21,687 bases of DNA from Palsa-870 sp039935415 (GCA_039935415.1 JBDTKH010000057.1:1-21687), one strand, 5' to 3'; counted from the first letter of the stretch, positions 7,788 to 16,068 are shown. A program made the numbers and translations. The notes: generated by a model not told the origin, from the letters alone.

Positions 7788-9851
7788 TCAGTAAGCGGCG
7801 AGCTCCTTCAGCGCCTTCGTGATCTTCGCCGGGTTTGGCATGAAGAACTCTTCCATCGGGACCGCGTAAGGCATCGAGGGCACGTCGAGCCCGCCCAGCC
7901 GCTTGACCGGCGCGTCGAGCCACCGCCAGGCCTCGTCGGCGATCAGCGCCGCCACCTCGGAACCGACCGAGATCGTGAAGTTGTCCTCGTAGAGGACAAG
8001 GCACTTGCCGGTCTTGCGCGCCGACGCGATGATCGCGTCCTTGTCCAGCGGGTAAACCGTGCGCAGGTCGACGATCTCCACGCTGACCCCTTCCGCGTCG
8101 ACGCTTCTCGCAGCCTCGAGCGCGTAGTGGACCATGAGCCCGTAGCAGAAGACCGAGATGTCAGCGCCTTCGCGCACCGTGCGGGCGACCTGCAGCGGTA
8201 TGAGGTATTCGCCCTTCGGCACCGGCTCCTTGAACATCCGGTACAGGCGCTTGTGCTCGAAGAAGAGCACCGGGTCGGGATCGCGAATCGCGGCCAGAAG
8301 CAGTCCCTTCGCCTCATACGGGCTCGAGGGGATCACGATCTTCAGCCCCGGCGTCGCAAACCGCGCCTCGATCGACTGCGAATGGTAAAGCGCGCCGTGC
8401 GCGTGGCCGCCCATCGGCGCGCGCACCACCATGGGCACCGACCAGTCGCCGTCGCTTCGATATCGATACTTGGCCGCTTCGTTGGTGATCGAGTTGAAAG
8501 CCATGTGCGCGAAGTCCGCAAACTGCATCTCTGCGACCGGGCGCTTGCCTGCGACGGCCAGCCCGAGCGCAACGCCGGCGATCGACGACTCGGCCAGCGG
8601 AGTGTCGATGACGCGCGTTTCGCCGAACCGCTTCTGGAGGCCGTCGGTGACGAGGAACACCCCGCCCTTCTTGCCGACGTCCTGGCCCAGGACCATGACT
8701 CGCTCGTCGCGCTCCATCTCCTCGGTCAGGGCCGAGCGCAAGGCGGCCACCATGTTCATCTCCTCGGTCTCGACGCCCGGAGCGGGGTCGATGGCGCCCG
8801 GCGCGCCGATCCCGTAAACGTTGGTCAGCGCATCCTCCGGCGCCGGGTCCGGCGAGTCCATCCCCTCGCGCGTCGCCTTCGCGACCTCGTCTTTGACTCG
8901 CTCCTCGTACTCCGCGACCTCCTTCGCCGTCAGGACACTCTCCTCGATGAGCCGGTTCTTGAACCGGACGAGGCAGTCGTTCTGGGCGAGCCGGTCGATC
9001 TCCTCCTGGGCGCGGTACCGGCGCTGGTCGTCCTCGGACGAGTGCGCGCCCAGCCGGTCGACCAGGCACTCGATGAGTGTCGGGCCCTCGCCGGCGCGGG
9101 CGCGCGCGATCGCCTCGCCGGCGACCACGTAGCACGTGACGGGGTCGCGGCCGTCGACGGTGACGCCCGGAAAGCCGTAGCCGGCCGCTCTCTGGGCCAC
9201 GTGCTCGATGGCGTATTCCTTGATGAAGGGCGTGGAGATCGCGAAGCCGTTGTTCTCGCACACGAAGATCTCCGGGAGCTTGTAGATCGCCGCGAAGTTG
9301 AAAGCCTCGTGGGCATCGCCCTCGGCGCCGGCGCCCTCGCCGTAGCAGGTGAGCAGGACTTTGTCGGTGCCGTCCATCTTCAGCGCGTACGCGACGCCGG
9401 CCCCTCGCACCATCTGCGTAGCCACCGGCGAGCCGCCCGACGTGATGTTGTGTCGCGAGTCGGAGAAGTGGCCTGGCGTCTGCTTGCCGCCGGACGCCGG
9501 GTCGGCCGCCTTGGCGAGCACCGAGAGCATCAGATCGAGCGGCGTCATGCCCATGCGCATGCACAGGACGACGTCGCGGTAGTACGGCGCCAGCCAGTCG
9601 TACTTCGGCTTGAGGGGCCACCCGATCCCGATCTGCGCGGCCTCGTGCCCGGCGCACGAGATGATGAAGGGCGCGCGGCCCTGCCGGTTGAGGACCTGGA
9701 AGCGATAGTCGACCTGTCGCCCCAGCAGGATGTAGTTGAACCATGTCTTCAGCGTCTTCTCGTCGAGGTCGGTGTCACGCCACGCGATAGGTTCCTGGAA
9801 GCGCCACTCAGGGTTGAAGGTAGGACCCTTGGTCTTGACCGTTTGAGCCAT
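7788..9851 (-). CDS. 2-oxoacid dehydrogenase E1, alpha and beta subunits fused (branched-chain type)
   Basis: A 687-residue protein in which an E1-alpha domain (about 35-335) is joined by a short linker (about 336-364) to an E1-beta domain (about 365-687). The alpha half has the thiamine-diphosphate motif at 171-201, starting GEGAGAEGDAHEAFNFAA and ending ENN. GEG instead of GDG is typical of branched-chain enzymes such as human BCKDHA. The AHSSEDDQRRYR loop at 269-280 is also characteristic. The beta half has VMVLGQDVG, TPLAESSIAGVALGLA and FADFAHMAFNSI. It decarboxylates a 2-oxoacid and acylates the lipoate of E2. ATG at 9851 follows the lpd stop by 7 nt with AGGT in the gap. In most bacteria alpha and beta are separate genes; fusions are known in some lineages. 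Substrate preference is inferred. Confidence 0.93.
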   Translation of the reverse strand: MAQTVKTKGPTFNPEWRFQEPIAWRDTDLDEKTLKTWFNYILLGRQVDYRFQVLNRQGRAPFIISCAGHEAAQIGIGWPLKPKYDWLAPYYRDVVLCMRMGMTPLDLMLSVLAKAADPASGGKQTPGHFSDSRHNITSGGSPVATQMVRGAGVAYALKMDGTDKVLLTCYGEGAGAEGDAHEAFNFAAIYKLPEIFVCENNGFAISTPFIKEYAIEHVAQRAAGYGFPGVTVDGRDPVTCYVVAGEAIARARAGEGPTLIECLVDRLGAHSSEDDQRRYRAQEEIDRLAQNDCLVRFKNRLIEESVLTAKEVAEYEERVKDEVAKATREGMDSPDPAPEDALTNVYGIGAPGAIDPAPGVETEEMNMVAALRSALTEEMERDERVMVLGQDVGKKGGVFLVTDGLQKRFGETRVIDTPLAESSIAGVALGLAVAGKRPVAEMQFADFAHMAFNSITNEAAKYRYRSDGDWSVPMVVRAPMGGHAHGALYHSQSIEARFATPGLKIVIPSSPYEAKGLLLAAIRDPDPVLFFEHKRLYRMFKEPVPKGEYLIPLQVARTVREGADISVFCYGLMVHYALEAARSVDAEGVSVEIVDLRTVYPLDKDAIIASARKTGKCLVLYEDNFTISVGSEVAALIADEAWRWLDAPVKRLGGLDVPSMPYAVPMEEFFMPNPAKITKALKELAAY

Positions 9852-9858
9852 CGGTTAC

Positions 9859-11232
9859 CTAGATGTGGATGGCGTGGCCGTCCACGGCCAGCGCCGCCTC
9901 CATCACGGCCTCGCTCAGCGTCGGGTGCGGGTGGATGTTCCGGCCGAGCTCCCAGGCGTCGCCCTGGAACAGCTGCGTGAGCGCGGGTTCGGCGATGAGC
10001 TCAGTCGCCTCGGGTCCGACGATGTGGGCGCCGAGCATCCGGCCGGTCTTGGCGTCGGCGACGATCTTGACGAAACCGCCCGTCTCGCCGTGGATGATGG
10101 CGCGGCCAAGCGCCGTGAACGGGAACTTGCCGGTGTGCACTTCGTGCCCTTTCTCTTTCGCCTGCTTCTCGCTGAGGCCCACCGACGCGATCTGCGGGTG
10201 CGAGTACGTGCAGCGCGTCACAAGCTCCTGGTCCATCGGCAAGATGCCCTTGCCCGCGATGTCCTCGACTGCCGTGGTCCCCTCGTGCGAAGCCGCGTGC
10301 GCGAGGAGGTAACCGCCGACCACGTCGCCGATGGCGTGAATGCCCTCGGCCGAGGTCCGCATCCACTCGTCGACCTTGATGAAGCCGTTGGGGTGCGTCG
10401 TCACGCCGACCTGCTCGAGGCCGATGTCCTTCGACCGCGGCGCCCGTCCGACGGCAACCAGGAGCTGGCGCGCCCAAACCTCGCCCTGGTCGGTGTCGAC
10501 GCTGACGCCATCCCGCGCCTTCTTCGCGCCCTTGACCTTGACGCCCACGCGGCAGTCGATGCCCGCTTTCTTGAAAGCCGTGAGCATCTCCTTCGAGATC
10601 TCCTCGTCCTCCAGCGGCACCAGGCGGTCGAGCGCCTCGATCAGGGTCACTTTGACGCCAAGCTGGCTGTACAGAGTGGCGAACTCCACGCCGACGGCGC
10701 CCCCGCCGATGATGCAGATCGACTCGGGAATCTTGGCCGCGAGAGTCGCGTGGTCGGACGAGATGATGAACTGGCCGTCGAACTCGAGCCCGGGCAGGGT
10801 CCTGACCGTCGAGCCCGTCGCGACGATGAGGTCCTTGGCCTTGATCTGCTTGGCGCCGACGTCGATGGTGTTGCGGTCGCGCACCCGGCCGCTGCCGGCG
10901 ACGACCTCGATCTTGTTCTTCTTCATCAGGTACTGGACGCCCTTGTACAGCTGGGCCACGACGGCGTCGCGGCGGGCGGCGATCGTCGGATAGTCGAACT
11001 GCACCTTCTCGGCGTTGACGCCGAACTCCGGCCCGCGCGCCGCAACACGGTGGTACAGCTCCGAGGATTCCAGCAGGACCTTGGTGGGGATGCACCCGAT
11101 GTGCAGGCAGGTGCCGCCCAGCTTGTCGGACTCCACGAGGGCGACCTTCAGGCCGAGCTGGGCCGCCCTGATCGCGGCCGGGTAACCGCCCATCCCGCCG
11201 CCGAGGATCGCCACGTCGAAGTCAAACGCCAT
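9859..11232 (-). CDS. lpdA: Dihydrolipoyl dehydrogenase (E3)
   Basis: A 457-residue flavoprotein of standard length. The FAD motif is VAILGGGMGGYPAAIRAA at 7-24. The redox-active pair is Cys42 and Cys47 in LGGTCLHIGCIPTK. The NAD-binding GGGAVGVEFATLYSQLG lies near 175-192, the second FAD site IHAIGDVVGG near 312-321, and the catalytic His436 and Glu441 in HPHPTLSEA near the C terminus. It reoxidises dihydrolipoamide of the E2 in the same operon, passing electrons to NAD+. It is the first gene of the three-gene unit, unlike the common E1-E2-E3 order. ATG at 11232 has no ribosome site, and a TACACT box lies 8 nt upstream, so the operon may be read from a leaderless mRNA. Other lipoyl complexes of the cell may share it. 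Confidence 0.95.
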   Translation of the reverse strand: MAFDFDVAILGGGMGGYPAAIRAAQLGLKVALVESDKLGGTCLHIGCIPTKVLLESSELYHRVAARGPEFGVNAEKVQFDYPTIAARRDAVVAQLYKGVQYLMKKNKIEVVAGSGRVRDRNTIDVGAKQIKAKDLIVATGSTVRTLPGLEFDGQFIISSDHATLAAKIPESICIIGGGAVGVEFATLYSQLGVKVTLIEALDRLVPLEDEEISKEMLTAFKKAGIDCRVGVKVKGAKKARDGVSVDTDQGEVWARQLLVAVGRAPRSKDIGLEQVGVTTHPNGFIKVDEWMRTSAEGIHAIGDVVGGYLLAHAASHEGTTAVEDIAGKGILPMDQELVTRCTYSHPQIASVGLSEKQAKEKGHEVHTGKFPFTALGRAIIHGETGGFVKIVADAKTGRMLGAHIVGPEATELIAEPALTQLFQGDAWELGRNIHPHPTLSEAVMEAALAVDGHAIHI

Positions 11233-11240
11233 CTGAACTT

Positions 11241-11246
11241 AGTGTA
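11241..11246 (-). promoter_or_regulatory. Candidate -10 element (TACACT) before lpd
   Basis: On the minus strand TACACT is followed by 8 nt and then the lpd ATG. No Shine-Dalgarno is present, and no -35 consensus sits at 16-18 nt. An identical TACACT lies 6 nt before the first citrate synthase gene. The spacing predicts an mRNA that begins at or next to the start codon. Confidence 0.45.
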
Positions 11247-11252
11247 GGTGGG

Positions 11253-11281
11253 CGCTCGAACGAACCTCGGGCTTTCGAGCG
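11253..11281 (-). terminator. Inverted repeat between the membrane-protein gene and lpd; possible weak terminator
   Basis: Arms CGCTCGAA (11253-11260) and TTCGAGCG (11274-11281) are perfect 8-bp complements around a 13-nt loop. It lies just after the stop of the membrane protein at 11284 and before the lpd promoter. No T-run follows in the minus direction, so if it stops transcription it is not a textbook intrinsic terminator. It could instead be a protein-binding dyad acting on lpd, since it overlaps the place where a -35 box would be. Confidence 0.35.
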
Positions 11282-11283
11282 GG

Positions 11284-12612
11284 TCAACGGCAGCCGGAGC
11301 GCAGGAGATTGGCCCGGGCGCGCGCGAAGTCGCCGGGATTGGTCACCGCCCGCGACGGCGCGGGGTCGCCGTACCTGTCCACCGCACGGTAGTAAAGCGC
11401 GGGGCTGTTCACCTGCGGCATGACGAGGGGATCGGCGAGGCCGGATGGCATGAGGCACGGATCGCCGCGCGTGCTGTCGAGCGCCTGGAGGTCCGCGACC
11501 TCGCGATCCATCTGCACCGTCTTCGCGGCCGCGTAGGTGATTAGAAGGGTTCCACTGCTGAAGCAGGCGAGGAAGAGGCAGGCGACCAAGGCCGGCCGCC
11601 AAGTGCCTCGCCATGGGAGGCCGCGCGCGGCGTCGGCCAGGAGGATGAGCCAGAACAGGGCGCCTTCATAGACGTATCGACCCGAAGCCGACTGCTGGAA
11701 GCCGAACTGTGCCCTGGTCAGGCCCGTCACCAGGTAGAAGGTGATCATGGCCGCGGCCACGCCGAGCGCGAACGGGTCGATGCCACGCCGTCTCCATGTC
11801 CAGGCGATAACAAGGGCTGCCCCGACCCCGACCGGGGGTCCGAACCAGCCTCCCTGCCCGATCAGCGCAGCCGCGCTCGAGCCCAGGCCCCAGGCCGCGT
11901 AAAGCGGGACAAGCACGGCGTTGGCCGCGCTCGTCCTTGGACTGAGCGGGGCGCCGCTGTCGCCGAACCCGAGGTACCAGGCGGCCAGCACGACGCCGAG
12001 CGGCGCGAAGTAGACAAGGTCCCGCCGGCGTCTCGGCGAGGCCGCCAGCTGCACAGTCGTGGCGACGGCAAAGAAGAGGCCGATCGACGAGAACATCAAC
12101 GAGGTGGCAACGACGCCGACGATCACGGCGAGCTGACGCGAGGAGCGTGGCCCTTGCAGCACGAGCAGGGCTGTGAGCCCCAACGCCACCGAGGCGAGCC
12201 ACCCGATCTGAAAAGCCCAAAGGATGTTCTCCCAGCCGGCGCCCAGCACCACGAGGAGGGCTGAAGCGCCCAGTCCTACCAGGTCGCCTGCCCGCCGGCG
12301 GACTAGCTCGAATACGAGTACCACGTTGGTGGCGTGAAGGAGCAGCAGGACGGTCATGTACGGCACGTAGGTGCGCAGGCCGACGGTTTCCAAGAGGACT
12401 GTGTAGGAAAGGCGCAGCAGCATCGCGGGATGCTCGTTGTGGGGCTGGAGGTAGGTCAGCAACGTCCAGTTGGGTGCCGTCAGGATGAAGTCCCACTCGT
12501 CGAAATAAAAGGTGTAGTTGCGGGTGAGGAATAGGAGGCCGGAGCACAGGGCAAGCGCGCCCGCTCCAACGATCAGCCTGGCGTGCGGGATGCGGACTTC
12601 AGCAGCGGTCAC
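11284..12612 (-). CDS. Polytopic membrane protein, GT39/GT-C-like, function unknown
   Basis: A 442-residue protein with about nine or ten hydrophobic helices. After the first helix the outer loop carries FYFDEWDFI at 35-43, with paired acidic residues, and then HNEHPAMLLRL at 58-68. This acidic loop plus His/Glu pattern is typical of GT-C fold glycosyltransferases that use polyprenyl-linked sugars, such as the GT39 and PMT_2-like groups. The C-terminal 80 residues are mostly soluble and end in a Cys-Arg pair. The GTG start directly follows the stop of the GT87-like gene (TGAGTG), so the two are probably one unit. It is the last gene of the citrate synthase transcription unit. Sequence does not show what it glycosylates, if it is an enzyme at all. 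Confidence 0.75.
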   Translation of the reverse strand: MTAAEVRIPHARLIVGAGALALCSGLLFLTRNYTFYFDEWDFILTAPNWTLLTYLQPHNEHPAMLLRLSYTVLLETVGLRTYVPYMTVLLLLHATNVVLVFELVRRRAGDLVGLGASALLVVLGAGWENILWAFQIGWLASVALGLTALLVLQGPRSSRQLAVIVGVVATSLMFSSIGLFFAVATTVQLAASPRRRRDLVYFAPLGVVLAAWYLGFGDSGAPLSPRTSAANAVLVPLYAAWGLGSSAAALIGQGGWFGPPVGVGAALVIAWTWRRRGIDPFALGVAAAMITFYLVTGLTRAQFGFQQSASGRYVYEGALFWLILLADAARGLPWRGTWRPALVACLFLACFSSGTLLITYAAAKTVQMDREVADLQALDSTRGDPCLMPSGLADPLVMPQVNSPALYYRAVDRYGDPAPSRAVTNPGDFARARANLLRSGCR

Positions 12613-13662
12613 TCAGGTCGCTTCCAACTGCAAAGAGCCATCTGGTAGAGCGAGGAAGGCGATCCAGATCGCCAGGCCGACCAGGATGGGCAGAGGGCTC
12701 AGCGGCCAGGCGAGCTCGCCGCCGGCGGCCACGGCCAGAAGCCACCAGCGCTGCCAGGCAGGTGGCGCCGCGCGCCAGAAGAGCCAGGCCGCACCGGCGA
12801 GGATCGCGTAGTCCTGCAGGTGCCAGTAGGTCGCGCCCAGCGCCGTCGACACCAGGCCGAGCGCGAAGAGTCGCGAGAGGTCGGCTTTTCTGTTCACGAA
12901 GCCGCCGGCGACCCCGACCACCAGGACCACTCCCTGCGCCACGTAGCTGAGCGCGCCCGGGCCGAGCACGAAGGCGGGGGTGAAGTAGCGGTTGTTCGCG
13001 ACGTGCTGGGCCTCGGCCAGCAGGTCACGGTAGTCGTTCAGCCCCTGCGCCCCGATCACGATCACTGAAACGACGGCGAGGACGCCCACGGTCGCCGCCC
13101 ACGCCACCACGATCTTCCACCGGCCGGCGGCGAGGAGCACCAACGGAAGGGCAAGGACGAGCTGTGGCTTGAGCACGGACGCGCCGAGCACGACGCCGGC
13201 GAGGTACTGCCGGTCGTTCTCCGCGAGCTTCCAGCAGGCCACGACAGCGAGCAGCACGACCAGGGCGGGCTGCGCGAGGCCGAGGCTGTACTGGACCGGG
13301 TACCACGCCAGCGCTGCCACCAGCCAGGTCGCGCGAGTGAGGCCGGTCCCCGGCCCGGCGATCCACCAGGCGGCGACCAGCGCCAGCACTGACACAGTGA
13401 GCCACAGGTAAGTGAGGCCCGCAGCGCCGATCCCTGTGAGCGGAGCGAGCAACCACGCGAACGGAGGGGGCGAGACGAACCGCTCGCCGTCGTTGAACGG
13501 CGCGGCCGGCCGGAGTTCGGTGAAGAGCTGGTGCTGGAGGCCGAGCGAGTAGATGTGACTCCAGCCGTGCTCGAGGCCGATCCGGGCGCCGATGTAAACG
13601 AGCGTCAGGTCGTTGTCGAGGATGTCCCTGTGGAGCGGGATGAAGATCGTGAACCACGCCAT
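12613..13662 (-). CDS. DUF2029/GT87-like polytopic membrane protein, start uncertain
   Basis: From the ATG at 13662 it is 349 residues with about nine hydrophobic helices. LDNDLTLVYIGARIGLEHG near the N terminus, then LYxL-like outer-loop sequence and FVSPPPFAWLLAPLTGIG, match the GT87/DUF2029 pattern, in which an acidic residue in the first loop and a 'PPf..ll..Pl' segment recur. Family members such as mycobacterial mannosyltransferases use polyprenyl-phosphate sugars. The ATG falls inside the first helix: hydrophobic sequence begins about 14 codons earlier, at an in-frame CTG (13704). No ATG, GTG or TTG is available further up before the frame enters the citrate synthase gene. Either a CTG start is used, or the N terminus has been shortened. 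A TATAAG hexamer at 13757-13762 (minus) could give it its own promoter. Confidence 0.78.
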   Translation of the reverse strand: MAWFTIFIPLHRDILDNDLTLVYIGARIGLEHGWSHIYSLGLQHQLFTELRPAAPFNDGERFVSPPPFAWLLAPLTGIGAAGLTYLWLTVSVLALVAAWWIAGPGTGLTRATWLVAALAWYPVQYSLGLAQPALVVLLAVVACWKLAENDRQYLAGVVLGASVLKPQLVLALPLVLLAAGRWKIVVAWAATVGVLAVVSVIVIGAQGLNDYRDLLAEAQHVANNRYFTPAFVLGPGALSYVAQGVVLVVGVAGGFVNRKADLSRLFALGLVSTALGATYWHLQDYAILAGAAWLFWRAAPPAWQRWWLLAVAAGGELAWPLSPLPILVGLAIWIAFLALPDGSLQLEAT

Positions 13663-13768
13663 GAACGCCCCGCCGAGGAGTACGAACCAGGCGAGAGCTG
13701 CCAGTCCGAGGTTTCGCGCTTGACCGCTTTTGAGGGGGTTCGGTATGAGCTGAGAGCTTATAGACCTG

Positions 13769-14887
13769 TCAGCCGCGTTCGGCGATTGGAACCGGTTTTC
13801 TCGGCTCGGGCCCGATGTATTCCGACACCGGCCTGATGATGCGGTTGTTGCCGCTCTGCTCGAGCACGTGCGCCGTCCACCCCGCGACGCGCGACACGGC
13901 GAAGGTCGGCGGGAAGTAGTCCTTCGGCAGCCCGATGGCCTGCAGCACGCCGGCCGAGTAGAACTCGACGTTCGTCGCCTGCGGGCGCTCCGGGTGCTCC
14001 TCGTGCAGGATTGCGAGCGCGGTCTCCTCGACTTTCGACGCAAGCTCGTAGAACTTGGGGTTGAGCCTCTTGCACATCTCCTTGAGGATCTTTGCGCGCG
14101 GGTCGTAAGTCCTGTAGATGCGGTGGCCGAAGCCCATGAACCGCACCTTCTGCTTGCGTGCCTCACGCATCCAGTGGTCGGCGTTTTCGGCGGTGCCGAT
14201 CTTCTCCAGCTGGTCCATCACCGCCGACGGCGCGCCGCCGTGCGCCGGGCCCTTGAGCGCGCCGATGGCGCCGACGAGGCACGAGGCGAGGTCGGAATCA
14301 GTGGAGGCGATCACGCGCGCGGTGAAGGTCGACGCGTTCATGCCGTGATCGGCGAGAAGGACCAGGTACGTGTTGAGCGCGCGAACCAGCTCGGGGCTGG
14401 ATTCCTGGCCGTTCAACATGTACAGGTAGTTGGCCGCGTGGCCCAGGTCGGCCCTTGGCTTCACTGGTGCGAGCCCGAGCTGGCGGCGGTAGAACATGGC
14501 CAGGATCGTTGGAAACGAAGCCGTCGCATGAATCGCGAGCGAGATGCTGGGCTTCTCGAGCCGGTGCTCGACTCCCTGCACCGAGACGATGCTTCTCAGG
14601 ACGTCCATCGGGTCGGTGTCGACGGGAAGGGCGTCGAGCGCGATCGTCGCCGCCTGCGTGAGCGCCCGCGAGCTCGCGAGCTCCAGGCTTAGCGCGTCCA
14701 GCTCCGCTCGGGTGGGCAGGCTGCCCTTCCACAGGAGGGAGGCCACCTCCTCGAAAGACATGTCTTCGGCAAGGTCGGCGATCACATACCCGCGGTAGAC
14801 GAGCCTGCCGTTGGCCCCGTCGACCATGGAGATTGCTGTCTGCGCCGCGATGACGCCTTCGAGACCGGGTATGTACGCGCCGGTCAT
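13769..14887 (-). CDS. Citrate synthase family protein, second of a tandem pair, catalytic Asp replaced by Glu
   Basis: A 372-residue short (type II-like) citrate synthase. Conserved parts are IPGLEGVIAAQTAIS at the N terminus, LADHGMNASTFTARV at 178-192, GPAHGGAP with catalytic His216, and GFGHRIYRTYDPRAKIL with His255. The third catalytic residue lies in ATNVEFYSAGVL, where Glu308 stands in place of the usual Asp of 'NVDFYSG'. The arginine-bearing segments around SRVAGWTAHVLEQ are intact. The protein should bind oxaloacetate and acyl-CoA, but rate or substrate may differ from the neighbour. It may be a methylcitrate synthase or a poor citrate synthase; sequence alone does not decide. Its ATG overlaps the stop of the upstream paralogue by 4 nt (ATGA), so the two are co-translated and might form mixed oligomers. 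Confidence 0.92.
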   Translation of the reverse strand: MTGAYIPGLEGVIAAQTAISMVDGANGRLVYRGYVIADLAEDMSFEEVASLLWKGSLPTRAELDALSLELASSRALTQAATIALDALPVDTDPMDVLRSIVSVQGVEHRLEKPSISLAIHATASFPTILAMFYRRQLGLAPVKPRADLGHAANYLYMLNGQESSPELVRALNTYLVLLADHGMNASTFTARVIASTDSDLASCLVGAIGALKGPAHGGAPSAVMDQLEKIGTAENADHWMREARKQKVRFMGFGHRIYRTYDPRAKILKEMCKRLNPKFYELASKVEETALAILHEEHPERPQATNVEFYSAGVLQAIGLPKDYFPPTFAVSRVAGWTAHVLEQSGNNRIIRPVSEYIGPEPRKPVPIAERG

Positions 14888-16032
14888 TTCACGGGGCGCT
14901 CAATCGTCTCGCGCCCTCGCTTGGCCAGCGCCAGGGGCTTCTTGCCGGCCTCCGGTCCAATCCACACCGAAGCCGGGCGGATGATGCGGAGGTCGGACAG
15001 CGATTCGAGGACGTGCGCGGTCCAGCCCGAGACACGCGAGGTGGCGAAGATGCACGTGAAGATCTCTTTGGGGATCCCCGCCGCGGTCAGCACCACGGAA
15101 GCCCAGAAGTCCACGTTGGTCGCGTTGGGTCGCTCCGGGTGGGTCTCGTGGAGGATCTGCAGCGCGACTTCTTCCGTGCGGGCCGCTGTGCGATGCAGCT
15201 CCGGGATCGCGGTCCTTGCCATCTCGCGAAGAATCTTTGCCCGTGGGTCGTACGTCCGGTACACACGATGGCCGAATCCTGCGAACCGGTCGTGGCGCTC
15301 GTGAGCTTCGTGCAGCCACCTGTCCGCGTTGTCGGCAGAACCGATCTTGTCCAGCATGTTGCGCGCGGCCAGCGTTGCGCCGCCGTGGGCTGGCCCCTTG
15401 AGGGCGCCGACAGCGCCGACCACGCAGGACGTCAGGTCGCTCCCGGTGGAGGCGATGACGCGGGCGGCGAACGTCGATGCGTTGAGCCCGTGGTCGGCGA
15501 GCAGGACCAAGTACGAGTCGAGCCAGTGAACCCGTTCCGCCGCAGGCTCGTTACCCTCCATCATCCAGAGCAGGTTGGCCGCGTGTGAGAGGTCGTCGCG
15601 CGCGTCGACGACCTCCTTGCCCTGGCGCCGGCGATACGCGGCGGCAACCACGGTGGGGAACACGGCGGTCAGCGCGATGGCCTCCTCGAGGCTGGGCTTG
15701 GTCAGGGTCATGGTTGAGCCCTGCGCCGAGACGACGGTGCGCAACACATCCATCGGGTCGGTCGCCGGGTCGGTCGCCACGAGCGCGCCGCGCGCCGCAT
15801 CGTTGAGGCGGCGACCCGCCGCCATCTGCTCTTTCAGCGCGTCCAGCTGCGCCTTGTCGGGCAGCTCTCCGTTCCAGAGCAGGTACGCGACCTCTTCGTA
15901 GCCGACGGCGGGGGCGATGTCTTCGATCAGGTATCCGCCCCGATAGATGAGGCGCCCATTGGCACCGTCCACCTCGCTGATCGCGGTCTCGGCGGCAACC
16001 ACACCCTCGAGCCCGGGGCTGAACACCGGCAC
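14884..16032 (-). CDS. gltA: Citrate synthase, first of a tandem pair
   Basis: A 382-residue citrate synthase of the short bacterial or archaeal-like type. It condenses oxaloacetate with acetyl-CoA, the entry step of the TCA cycle. The full catalytic triad is visible: His216 in LKGPAHGGAT, His255 in GFGHRVYRTYDPRAKIL and Asp308 in ATNVDFWASVVL. Substrate-binding sequence SRVSGWTAHVLES is intact. It is about 55 percent identical by eye to the next gene, its tandem paralogue, and their motifs stand at the same residue numbers. The GTG at 16032 starts MPVFSPGLEGVVAAETAIS, aligned with the paralogue. No ribosome site is present and TACACT lies 6 nt upstream. It opens a transcription unit divergent from the membrane protein at 16083. 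Confidence 0.94.
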   Translation of the reverse strand: MPVFSPGLEGVVAAETAISEVDGANGRLIYRGGYLIEDIAPAVGYEEVAYLLWNGELPDKAQLDALKEQMAAGRRLNDAARGALVATDPATDPMDVLRTVVSAQGSTMTLTKPSLEEAIALTAVFPTVVAAAYRRRQGKEVVDARDDLSHAANLLWMMEGNEPAAERVHWLDSYLVLLADHGLNASTFAARVIASTGSDLTSCVVGAVGALKGPAHGGATLAARNMLDKIGSADNADRWLHEAHERHDRFAGFGHRVYRTYDPRAKILREMARTAIPELHRTAARTEEVALQILHETHPERPNATNVDFWASVVLTAAGIPKEIFTCIFATSRVSGWTAHVLESLSDLRIIRPASVWIGPEAGKKPLALAKRGRETIERPVK

Positions 16033-16038
16033 GGAGTA

Positions 16039-16044
16039 AGTGTA
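16039..16044 (-). promoter_or_regulatory. Candidate -10 element (TACACT) before the first citrate synthase gene
   Basis: TACACT on the minus strand is followed by 6 nt and then the GTG start at 16032. It has the same sequence as the box before lpd. No Shine-Dalgarno lies between. It stands back to back with the TACAGT box at 16069-16074 on the other strand, so the 50-nt gap between the divergent genes would hold both promoters. Confidence 0.45.
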
Positions 16045-16068
16045 CGGAGGCCGGATGATCGACCGGGC

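Noticed and set aside
7722..9980. A 752-codon open frame on the plus strand opposite the E1 gene
   Set aside because: It is rich in Arg, Asp, His, Val and Leu with no motif, the usual antisense shadow in GC-rich DNA. E1 on the other strand has full family motifs.
9865..11247. A 460-codon open frame opposite lpd
   Set aside because: Same low-complexity antisense composition; lpd motifs are complete.
13769..14166. Upstream extension of the GT87-like frame into the citrate synthase gene
   Set aside because: Arg/Ser-rich translation of the citrate synthase gene in a second frame; not protein-like.
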